In this document: in pieces, positions 46,101 through 58,100 of the stretch
How the letters are laid out: every line of letters begins with the position of its first letter
Position numbering within the stretch: position 1 is the stretch's first letter
Assembly: GCA_963971285.1 (NCBI GenBank)
Contig: OZ020260.1
Span: forward strand, 12,930,798-12,994,797
DNA from: Astropecten irregularis
Taxonomy: Eukaryota > Echinodermata > Asteroidea > Paxillosida > Astropectinidae
DNA length: 64,000 nucleotides
Direction of reading: 5' to 3'
Notes under the pieces: generated by a model
Database searches by the model: none
Told to the model about the DNA's origin: nothing
What the model saw: only the letters and a program-made list of their open reading frames with translations
Made by a program: the position numbers and the translations under genes

Positions 46101-49100
46101 AGATATGGACAGGCTTTTAATCAAGCTTACAGGAAAAGCTCTGCAGGTAGACGGCAAATAATTGACGCAGTCCGAGGCATGGCAAAACTGCAGATGTCAA
46201 ATTATATCAAAGCAACTCAATTAATGTCACTCAAGCAGGAATTGAATGCAGATTCAGTGGAGAACTTCAACTGGGGTCCCATAATGGCGGAGCTACGAGA
46301 AAACTTGCCTGTTTTGTTTGCCGCGGTGGAAGGAAGTTTGACGACTAAGGCCAACAGAAAGAGAGTACATGTGTAAGTTCACCCTGGCATATTGATCATA
46401 TGTAGGATTTGAAGTTTCGCATGGTGGAGAGACAAGAATGAGTAAGACTTGCGGAGACACCATGTATAACACTCGACCAGAGTACACTGGTTGAAACATC
46501 GAGGATTTACTCCCATCAGTCCTTCTCAGGAGCACACAGCTTCCAAAAAGAGTGTGATTCATGGTGTCTCCGCAAGTCTTACAGTACACATCGATCATAG
46601 TTGATCAATTATTTTATAACCAGCCCAACATTTTGTCTTCTCTTCCACATTGACTAAAACAAAACTAATTGAGAGCTCCTCAATTTTGAAACGGATATTT
46701 AAGCAAAAGTTGCTCTACATTGTGCCACATAATCTGTTGATGACATAAATTCCTTGTTGGGAACTGTTGCAGGGCAAGCCTTCTCTTTAAAAGGTTTACT
46801 GTAATCAAAACTCAGATGAAGTTGAATACATGTGTATTGTTATAAAGCTCAACCTGTCTATCATTGTTTGTGCTAAAAGATATTGTACATATGTACATAT
46901 AGAAAAAAGGAGGTATTTTAGACCCATGATTTAGCACGTCACTTTTCGTGTCAAAAAAACTTCCTTACATCACATGCAGAACGCCACGCAGTTTACTGTG
47001 GTGCGAGCCTATACTAGTTCTGTAGGAGACCTTGCGTGGATCTGTTCCAAGGGGGACTTTTTTAGGGGGCAGGGCATACATGTACTGATTTTGCAACTTT
47101 TTGGTCAAAATTAAGCACTTACATAGAAATATAAATTGATTTAGTCGTGAATTATGTACAATATTAAGCAATAGTTTTAGAGCACTTTCACCCCTTTCCC
47201 AAATTTGATTACAGTAAACCTTTAACTTCAGCTGAATTAAAGTTACCCTAGAGTTACCCTACACTCAAGTTACCTTGAGTGTAGAATAAAATGATAAAAT
47301 ATGGTCATGTACAAAGTAATTTAAAATCAGTTCGTTTACTTTTTTGCTTTAAGTTAGGAGGGCCTGACTGGTTTCGATCCTAACAAGATCGTTTGCCTTT
47401 GAGAAAGATCCTGTTAGGATCGGAACGCGTCAGGCCCTCCTAACTTAAAGCATTTGATATACATGTATTTCAGGTCATTTTGGCTGATGAGCAGTTTGCA
47501 GCAGTTTATTACTTGTATTGTTTACTTTTTTGGCAGAGACGACGACGGTAAGAAAATGGGAGACCTCGTGCCTGGCATGGGAATCGTTCTGTCTATGATC
47601 GCCAAGATGAGAAGGCCTTGGATATTCAGCTTCATACCATTCCTGCTTGGAATGTGCCTGTATAAGTACGGCTGTCGCACTACGGTAAATATCTTCACCA
47701 TAATCATCAAATAACAAGGGAATCTGACTGACTGGAGCAGGATTCGAACCTGTGCCCCCCGGCCTCAGAATACCATACCAGCGCTCTTCCTGATTATGTT
47801 GCTTATGAAGGCGCATCCTCTTTATTATACACCGTAGAGTGATTCCCCTTTATAGCGTTTCTCAGGTTATAGCATTGCTAATGTACGTATCCTCTTAAAT
47901 GATCCTTGGGATATGGCAGTATGTGAGTGGTTTTAGGCCTGCTGACTGGCAAAATGAGCAAAGAGTCAAAGACACATGTAATTGACTACGGTATTTGGAA
48001 TACCACCAACATACGGCTGGATGGTTCAGATGGAAGAGAAAACAGTATGGTATTCTGGGGGTTGCGGGTTTGAATCCCACTCCAGTCAATTTTTTTTCTT
48101 TGATGTGAACCATGATTCATTGACAGAATTCTCTCTAAACATGAATTTTCTTTGCTTTTGCAGTTGGTGAATAACCTAAAGAAAATAGGAATCTGCCCGA
48201 CAGCAAAAACATTGAGGGATTTTATCAAACGACATGGAAAGATGTTAAACAGTGAAATATTATTCGAAGTGAAAGCCTCAGGGGGGGACAGTGAAGATGA
48301 CGGCAAAGATGGGGATGAAGAGGATGACGCGGAGGCGGACAACGAAGAGGATGGCGAAGATGAGGGGGAAGCAGCGGACAGCGAAGATGACGCGGAGGGA
48401 GACAGTGAAGGAGACGCCGGTGAAGCGGATGTTGGTCAAGACAACGAAGTGGGCAATGAATCAGACAGCCCTACAAAAACACCCACAAAAACACCGACAG
48501 AAACACCAACAGAAACACCCACAAAAGCACCCACAAAAACACCCACAAAAGCACCTACAAAAGCACCCACAAAAGCACCCACAAAAACACCCACAAAAGC
48601 ACCCACAAAAGCACCCACAAAAACACCCACAAAAGCACCCACAAAAGCACCGACAAAAGCACCCACAAAAGCACCCACAAAAACACCCACAAAACGACTG
48701 AGAAAGAGCCGGTCTGCCAAACAGCCTGATGGTCCGACAGGCTGAGAAAGAAACCAAACCAAAATCAAACAACCTTCACTTCGAAAGAAAAAAGACGGCA
48801 CAGACCCATGAGGTCCTTTGAATGTAAACTTCTTGAAGGGTGCTCAATGAGCATCTGGCTTGAGGATGAACATTTATGATTTAAGTTAAACTCAGTTTGT
48901 ATATTTTGTTTTTCTATACTTATATAGAAAGCGCCATTATTAAGTCTATAGGCATAAGAAACCAAAGAGAAAACTTCTTAGTCTTCGAAAGAAAAAAGAA
49001 GGCACAGACCCATCGAGGTTGTCCAAATGTGAACTTCTTTAAGGTAGCACAATGGGCAAAATTGGGCATCTGGTTTTGGGCAGAGAATTTTAATAAATCA

Positions 49101-52100
49101 AGGTATTCTCGTTTTGTATATTTGTACTATCACACTCCTACCCTAACCAACCTTTGACTAATGCTGGATGATCGCGTTAGTCTCAGGAAAATTTTGATAA
49201 GATAACCTTATGGATGTTGTTAGTGTCTTCATGTGTCTGATTTGATTTGTTTTCTATTTGAATCATTTTGATTCGATTTCAGTGATTATAACAACCAGAT
49301 GAAGATAATAAATATTTTGTTGGGTTATTATTGACAATAAACCTTGTTCTTGTGTTGTGCTTGTTTCATTGGGTCGTGTTGTCATTGTTTGTCTGTCTGT
49401 CTGTTTGTTTGTTTTCTGTCTTAATCAAGTAGGGTTGTTGTTTTTTGTTTTTTTTTCAGTTTAAATCCACTCTGCAAAACTTGTATGATGAAAATACATT
49501 ATGTATGAATTAGTTTCTAGATAGCAAGAAACATTTCAGAAAAATCATTGCCTTTGATTGCTTTCTTATTCTTGAGTCGAGTAGTCAATTTTCAGTTCTT
49601 ATCTTTGTGTATCAACTTCATTTTGTGGTTGCGTTGGATTTTAAGTGGGTTGAGGCTTTTAGCAAGGCGCTGTTATAAACATTTAGCATTATTAATAACG
49701 AACGAATATTTGAATCAAACTTCGCATGTAAAAATGGTCAAGTATAAAAACCAGTAGGCCCTCTGCGGAAATGGCCTCTCCTTATAAAACTATAGAGGGC
49801 GCACGTCACGTATTTGCCACGCAAATTGATTCATTGATATAAAAAATATCAAGTTGTATTGGAAATCGCCGCGCCATTTTCATCATGGAGCCCGAGGAAG
49901 AACCCATGTGTACATGCGATACTTCTCCAAGTCCTAGTCCTAGCCCAAGTCCTACACCATCTAGTCCTAGTCCTCCCCCTAGTCCTCCACCACAGTCTTT
50001 TCATGACATCCAACCAGAATTAGCTCGTTGCATAATTTGTAACCGAAGTTTTGGCGATCAACCGGGAGAGACGAAAACCAGATGTTTTCTAAATCGCAAA
50101 CTGAAGAAGAAAGGAGGAAAAGAAGGTGAAGATGAGGGTTTTGTGGTCCTTGAGCCGCTCATTAAGGAAATCCTCGGCGTTGATTTCGAGCGGATGAAAG
50201 TGTCAAAAACCGTGCGTGGTCTTCTTGTTACTTGCTGGCGGTGCGCTAATGCTTTGTTGAAAGTCAAGACAAAACGGGAGGAGTTGAGCGAGGCAGAGAA
50301 AACTGTACGGTACATGAGATATGATAGAAAATGTAAGTTGAATCCTTTCTTCCTTCAATTCCATCCGGTCCATCATTATGATCATATCCATGCCACCACC
50401 GCAATAATTAAGGGGGTTCCTGAGATTTAGTACACTCAGGTTAGCTGGTTAGCATGGCCCAATAGGCTAGATGAAGAATCAGAAGATTCGTATTTAGGTG
50501 AGTAGAACTATAGAGGGTGTGCAGTCACGTGATCAGGACGCCATTTTGGACGGCAACGCTGTACACATGTATAATGCACGTACATACAGTGCATTGATCT
50601 CCATAATTATAATACATTATTATGGAGATCAATGAATGGTACAGTGTATGTAACCCACATGTGTTCGCGTAGCTTGCAAATCAACCGGATGCGTACGCAG
50701 ACGCAGAAGTGCGTGCATTATAATTATGCTGGCTGGTACGTATGCGTGCGCGCATACGCGACGTGCGTGCGTACGCGTGCCATCCAAAACTGGGTACCAG
50801 TTAACCTGAGTCAGTGAGTGCACTAAACCTCAGGAACCCCTAATTAATTGAGGTTAAAGGAGTACTTGTTTGGGGTAGCCTAAGCGTTAACCTTGATGTC
50901 ATTGTGGTCCATAACTAGGCGTTCCCTGAGAATTGTCCACTCTGGTTAACTGGTGCCCAGCTTCTACACTACAGTAAACTAACTCACCTAAATATGACTC
51001 TTCATCTGTGGGTCTGGGTACCAGCTAACCAGAGTGGACTTATCTCTGGGAATGCCTAAATAAAAACAGCTAGTACTTTTGACTAATTTCTACTGCTCCA
51101 AAATGATATTTTTCAATTCCGGCTAATGTTCCAGAGTCCTTAAAACCCTAGATTGAAGAAATTTGTGTAACATTTCATTCTGTGTAAAAAATACAATTTT
51201 CTTACGCATTTGTAGTTGTTCCTATTACTATTAGTATTATACATGTACCTCCATGTTTCAAGAGAGCTAGTCTGATGATAATATAAAAAAAGGCAATGGA
51301 GCCGTACATAATTTTTCCCATCCAAATTCTCTTTCAGCTTTCGTCAACAAGTTGATAAAACAGTCAATACCCTCGAAAGGGGATCGCAGTAACATCAAAA
51401 GCAAGATCGCTGTAACAAGAGCACCGCAGATCTCTGTAAGAAAAGGAGCACCCCCGATCTCTGTAACGGGAGTGCCGCCGATTCCCGTAACAGGGTCACC
51501 GCTAAACTCTGTAACAGGAGCACCGCCAATCTCTGTAAGAAAAGAAGCTCTGGTGATCCCCGTAACACGAGTGCCGTCGATCCCCGTAACCGGAGCGTCA
51601 CCGATCCCCGTAACAGGAGCACCGCCAATCTCTATAACAGGAGGACCGCCAATATCTGTAAGAAAAATGCTGCCAATCCCTGTTACAGGAGCACCGCCGA
51701 TTCCCATATTAACAGGAGTGCCGCCCATCCCCGTAACAGGAGCGCCACGGATCCCCTCAACAGGAGTCCCGCCAATCTCTATAACAATATTGCCGTTGGT
51801 CTCTGACACTGGAGCGCCTATCAAATGGAAACTCAAGAGTGGAGGGATGGTTGCAAGTCGGCCACGGTCACCCTCCCACACCACATCACCCTCCGCAAAG
51901 GACAACGGCGATGGGAGTTTGTCGACGAAACAGACAAGCCCCAAGAAAAAGAAACCTAGGCAAATTCCGATTATCCCTCCATGGTATCCGCTGATCTCCG
52001 AAGCAAAATGGAAACACCAGAGTGGAGCTACGCCCAAAATGCCCTCCGGAGTGTCATCTGCTACCCTAAGGAAGCAGAGAAGACTTGTGAGTATTTTTAT

Positions 52101-55100
52101 TATTGTGCACCCCCATTCTTGATCTTGAATATGTGTACATGTATGGCAAAGCAAATTCATACTCGGGGCTCGAATTTCCTGATAAAAAGCACTGAACAGC
52201 AGGTCTAGTATTTGTAGAAATTGAAGCATTTTACTAGACCTGAACTTTTTTTCACTAGACCTGTGGCATTCATGTGCATAGGAAAACTGTAATTGTATTT
52301 AATAATTATTGTGTCAAAAATCATGATTTTAGGCATCATTTTAATTGTGCAAGGAAAACAAAATCACTAGACAGCTGGACTAGTGCAGCACACACTTTAC
52401 TGGACCGACACTGAAAATCACTAGACTCGGTCAAAGGTCGAGTGGATATTTCGAGCACTGATACTTATTTATTATTTCTGGTAATGACACCAAGGATTCC
52501 TCAGAAGTGCCCTAGGCACTGTATCTCGAAAGCCCGATGAAACCTTTTATGGAAAGATGATGAGAAGAAGATACATTTTTTAGAGGTGGGAGGAAAACCC
52601 AATCCACTTTTTTTGATCAAAATAATTTTGGTCACTTTGAATTTGACTCTTTTCTGGATAAATGCAGCATTTCAGGCAGAAAAAAAATTAACGGTATGTT
52701 TCTACCATCACCATCTTTACACCCTGTAAGTTATAGGTAAATCTGTGGATATTGCTGTTACGGTATGCTACCAAAGTATGATACTGCCTTTAAAGCCTAT
52801 TACATACTTGCCGTTTTGTAAAGCGAAGTGTATTTTCTTCATCACATTGGAACGACAGCAGTGCATACTGATTGTTGCGTCAGTGACGAAATTTGCTTTG
52901 CTTCTCAAGTATGAACTGGGCTAAAGGCTATTGGACATAGCTTGATCTGAACTTAAAGACCATCACAAATGGCATTGCTGTGTTGCACATACCCAACATA
53001 AATTAACCTACGGGAAACATCATTAAAGAGAGGGTACAGAATTGGTAAGACAAAATACACTTCATAATCACAGATTCACATAAAACTTACACAGTATAAT
53101 GGTGATGATAGGAGAAAACATCCCATGAAATGTTTTTGTCTGAAATGCCATATTCGTTGAGAAATAAATGAAACTATTTTCCGATTGGAATAAATCGCTT
53201 CGAAGCGTTTTATTCATTCGTTGAAATGTGTACAGTTCTCCGTACATGGGTTTTCACTATTTTCTCGTGACCCAGATGGCTGATTGACCTCAAACTTCTA
53301 CAGGTTTGTCAGTTAAGGTATAAGATTGATTACATAATGTGCTTTCACTGTCTGCAACGGTTTTGTCGCAAACACCAGTTCTGTACCATCCCTTTAATTA
53401 TTCATATTTTTTGTTGTAATTTCCATGCAGAGGGCAGTATACAGCCAGCAGATATCCGAACATGTATCCGCTTCCGACTTCCAACAGGCCTTTATGGTTG
53501 CTCATGAGAGTGGCAACGAAGCTAAACAAGGCGTCGAAAATGCAGTCCGACAAATCGCGAGTATGGAGTTGTCAAAGTATATCACAAAGCCAACGTTGCT
53601 CAACCAGATATGTGACCGTGACGCGGTTGAGAATTTCAACTGGGGACACATCATGAAGGAGTTACGGGGTTACGTACCCATTTTGTATGCCGCGATGGAA
53701 GGAAGTTTGTTCTCTAAGACCACTCGGAAGAAATTACTCGTGTAAGTTCCGCCACGGCACGTTGATCGGCGTTGATATATCACTTTATATTAACCAGCCC
53801 AACTATTCGCCTACTCTTCCACTAAAAAAAAAACAATTTACAGCTCCACAATTTTAAAACAGATAATATTTCAGTAAACATGCTCTACATTGTGCCACAT
53901 AATCTGTTGATGACATATTCCTCGTGGCAGGGATTTGATTTTTCAGGAAAAAAAAATTCAGGGGTTTTTTGCCTCACTTTGCCCGTACAAAAGTATAGGA
54001 AACGTGTGATATTCTGTTTTTGGGGGCTATGTTTTCAGGTTTTTATGCAAAAAACTTGTACAATTGCAGCCCTGTCGTGAAGAACTGTTGCAGGGCAAGG
54101 CTTCTCTTTAACTTCAGCTGACTGAGATGGAAGGCTATTCAATATGATAATGTTCCTTTTAACCTAAACACAAGTTACCTGGGACCAATTTCACAAAGCA
54201 CTAAGATTTCATCTGAAGTGCGATTAAGCAAAGTGTGATGTCACAATACAAATTACTATGGTGATGCTGACAACTCATCTTAAGATTAATCTTAGTGTTT
54301 GATGAAATCCAGCCCAGGGAGGAAATAGTGATTTAAAATCAGTTTCTTTTGTCTTTTTGTCAGTGACGATGACGGTGAGAGGGTCGGAAAGCTCGTGCCC
54401 GGCATGGGGGTTGCTGTGTCTATGATCACCAAGATGCGAAGGCCTGTCAAGTTTAACTTCCTACAGTCAATGCTTGGGATGTCCCTGCACAAGAGCGGAT
54501 GCCGCCCTCCGGTAAATATCTTCCAATGAAAGTGGCTTTGGTTCATTTCGTCTTCACCAATACCGGACAATTTGGTCAAAAACTCGAAAAGCAGAGAAGA
54601 AAGTCTGGTTATTTGAAGTCTTTCAATTTCAGTAGTGACCAAATGAAATGGTTAACTTTAGGTTTACTGTAATCAAAACTCATGTGAAGTTGAATACATC
54701 TGTATTGTTATAAAACGCAACTTTTCTATCATTGTTTGTGCTAAAAAATATTGTATAAAATATATAAAAAAGGAGGTGTTTTAGACCTATAATTTAGAAC
54801 CCCACTTTCAGTGACGAAAAACCTTGCTTACGTCACATGCAGAACGACACGCACTATACTGTGGTGCAAGCCTATACTAGTTCTGGAGGTGACGTCACAC
54901 GCCATTGTTACATGGATCAGTTCCAAGGGGGACTTTCTATTGGGCGGGGCATACATGTACTGATTTTGCAACTTTTTGATCAAAATTAAGTGCGAATATA
55001 AAAATATAAATTTATATAGTCGGTCATTATGTATTACGCAATAATTTTAAAGCACTACCCCTTTCTCGAATCTGATTATAGTAAACCTTTAAATTGTACG

Positions 55101-58100
55101 TCTGGCAGAATTCTATCTTAACAGGAATTTCTCTTTCTTTGCAGATGCTGTCCAAACTGTTTAAGATAGGATTTACACCGACACCATCATGTATAATGGA
55201 ACAGATACAATTGCACGGGAACCATTTGAACACCAACATTTTATTCAAAGTGAATCGCACAGAAACAAATCGGGATGAGGAGAGCGGAACTGACAACGAA
55301 GCGGAGTCTGGCACAGAGGGCGAAGCAGACAATGAATTAGGCGGCCAACAAGCAAATCCGCCAGGCAGCCCCACAAAGAGCCCACCAAACAGCCCGCCAG
55401 GGAGCCCCACAAAGAGCCCGCCAGGCAGCCCCACAAAGAGCCCGGCAAACAGCCCGCCAAGGAGCCCCACAAAGAGCCCAACAAACATCCCGCCAGGCAG
55501 CTCCAAAAAGTACCCGCCAAGCTGGCCCCCCACAAGGCCACTAGCAACTAAGACACTAAGGAAGCACAGAAGAGAAGTAAGTTTGTACTAATTATTGAGC
55601 ACCCTCCATTCTTGATCTTAAATATGTGGGTTACCTCAGTACACTCAGGTTAGCTGGTACCCAGACCCAATAGATGAAGAGTCGTATTTATATGAGTTAG
55701 TTTACTGTAGAAGCTGGGTACCAGCTACCCTGAGTGTACTAATCTCCGGTAACGGCAATATTGTAAGTTATACCATGTACCGTTCCCATGTTGCAGCATT
55801 GCTGCGCGTATCGGTGAAATGATACTTGGGGTATGGCGGTGTGTGTGTGGTTTTATGGCTTCTGACTGCCAAACGAACAAAGATAATTGACTATTGGGGT
55901 TACCACCAACCTTGGGCTGGATAGCTCAGTTGGTAGAGTGCCTGTACGATATTCAGGAGGTCGCCGGTTCGAATCCCGCTCCAGTCAATTTTTCTTGGTT
56001 CACTTTTCAATGACTTTAAATTCAGTCAGTTTCCCTTGTGGTTATTTGATGATTTTTTATTTTTTGTGATTTCCACACAGAGGAAGCTATACAAAGAGCA
56101 GATAGCTGAACATGTGTCCGCTGGCGACTTCCAAAAGGCCTTCGAAGTTGTATACAAGGGTTACCCAGGTAGCAGATACGAAGCTAAACGAGACATCGTA
56201 AATGCAGTCAGACAAATCGCGAATATGCAGATGACGAAGTTCATCCAAAAAAGAGGAACGTTGCTCAGGCAGGAATTGGACCCATACTCTGTGTGGAATT
56301 TCAACTGGGGACCCATCATGAAGGAGATACGCCAACACCTGTCCATTTTGTGTGCCGCGGTGGAAGGAAGTTTGTTGTCCGAGACAACTGGACAGAAACT
56401 AGACGTGTAAGTTAGTTCCTGGGGACATTGATGATAGAGAATTAATTATCATTTTACAACCAGCCCAACTATTGGTGTTCTCTTCCACTTGAAAAGAAAT
56501 TGGGGCTCCTCAATTTTGAAACTGATAGGGCCTATTCAAGCAAAAGTTGCTCTTCGTTGTGGTCGCATAATCTGTTGATGACATATTTCTTGCAAATTAG
56601 GCTTGCCCTTCACCGACGTGGATGAGCACTGTATACATGTACTCAGTGCTTGTGAGTGCATATGAAAAAATCACATGCTGGCTCAGGTGGCATTTGAACC
56701 CACAACCTCCTGCTTACTAGTGCAGATGCCATACCGCTAGGCCACTGAGCTAGCTGGGGTCAGCGGGGTGAATCGAATCCAATACAATGTGTACATATAT
56801 TTCTTGTTGGGAACTGTTCAATATGATATTGTTTCAATTATCCTAAACTTAAGATACCCGAGGGACTTGATTTTAAATCAGTTTGTTTATTATCTTTTTT
56901 TTGGCAGAGACGATGAGGGTGAGGAGGTTGGAGAGTTTGTGCCCGTCGTGGGGATCATTGTGTCTATGATCACCAAGATGCGAAAGCCTACCGCGTACAC
57001 CTTCATACCATGTATGGTTGGGATGTCCCTGCTTAAGTACGGATGCCGCCCTCCGGTAAATATCTTCCAATGAAAGTGACTTTGGTTCATTTCTTCTTCA
57101 CCAATATCGGACAATTAGGTCAAAAAACTCGAAAAGCACATCAGGAACTCTGGCCGTGCAAAGCATCTGTTGACTTGAAGACGGGTTCTCCAAAGTCTCC
57201 CATTGCCAGAAATTGAAAACAGAAAAGTCTCTGGTTACTTCAAGTCTTTTGGTACAGACCAAATGAAATTTGTTAAAATAAATTGAACATCTGCCAGAAT
57301 TTTCTCTGAACAGGAATTTTTCTTTCTTTGCAGATCCTGAACGACCTACTCAAAATAGGATTTTCAACGTCATCAACATGTACAAGCAGACTGATAAAAG
57401 TGCATGGGAAACGTTTGGAGAGCGACATAATATTCAAAGTGAATAGCACAGAAACAAACGAGGAAGAGGAGAGTGATACGGAGAGCGAAGCGGACTCTGA
57501 GGCAGACAGCGAGGAGGACAGTGATTGAGGCAGCTCACAAGCAAGCCCGTGAAGCAGCCCCATGAACAGGCCGCCACGCAGCCCAACTACAGCCCCACAA
57601 GGAGCCCTACCGACAGCCCGTCAGGCAGCCCACAAGCAGCCCGTCTATTGAACAGCCTAATGGCCCGACTGGCTGAGAAACAATCCAGCCTTAGACAGCC
57701 CGTCAGGGAGCCCACAAGCGGCCCGTCTGCGGAACAGCCCGATGGGCCAACAGGTTTAGAAACTATCCTTAATCAAAACAAACATCGAAATCGATTGGCA
57801 ACTGAATTTATCAATGAAAAACTTAGTTTGTATGTTTTGTACTCTCGCACTCCTACTTCTGGGTGATTGGGTTTAAAAGATTCTTAGCAAGTTCTTGGTA
57901 AGAAAGTCGACAAGGTGGCTGTTAACATCGTAACCTGTCGTATGATTCGACTCGATCTGATTTCAGATCTGATTTGATCTGAATCGATTTGATGTGATTC
58001 GATTTTCGATGCGATTTTCGATGCGATTTTCGATGCGATTTTCGATGCGACTTTCAATTTGTTCCATTTGATTTGTTTTGATTCAATGTTAACAAAGTGA

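Larger units (their letters stand above)
41498..48745 (+). pseudogene. Nested array copy C: exon 1 interrupted by a DNA transposon
   Basis: Exon 1 starts at 41498 (MYECKLYTLYTVKKPPD, CILC) and is broken at 41709 by a 2.2-kb DNA transposon. It resumes at 43916 and ends at the usual donor at 44088. Exons 2-5 (44710-44963, 46062-46372, 47537-47684, 48164-48745) are open and in the family phase. Apart from the insertion I see no stop or frameshift. Exon 2 has a long Ser run and ends PKKRRI. The exon 5 tail is first acidic, then about 20 KAPT/KTPT tetrapeptide repeats, then TPTKRLRKSR. As it stands, the exon 1 frame runs into transposon sequence and stops at 41881, so a full-length protein is unlikely unless an unusual splice removes the insert. 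The downstream exons may still be transcribed. AATAAA at 49307 and 49336. Confidence 0.7.

Noticed and set aside
48291-48801. Open frames rich in KHPQ, CFCG or VGAF on both strands over the copy C tail
   Set aside because: They are alternative readings of the 12-bp repeat in exon 5. The family frame 48164-48745 starts at a conserved acceptor and has the conserved exon 5 beginning.
51267-52229. 320-codon minus-strand open frame
   Set aside because: It mirrors the 24-bp repeat of copy D exon 2. The plus-strand frame has matching splice sites and phase, and the minus frame has no family motif.
55920-55990. Possible functional tRNA gene
   Set aside because: Boxes A and B are present, but the sequence is part of a dispersed unit of about 255 bp with copies elsewhere and no convincing full cloverleaf. 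It is called a SINE.
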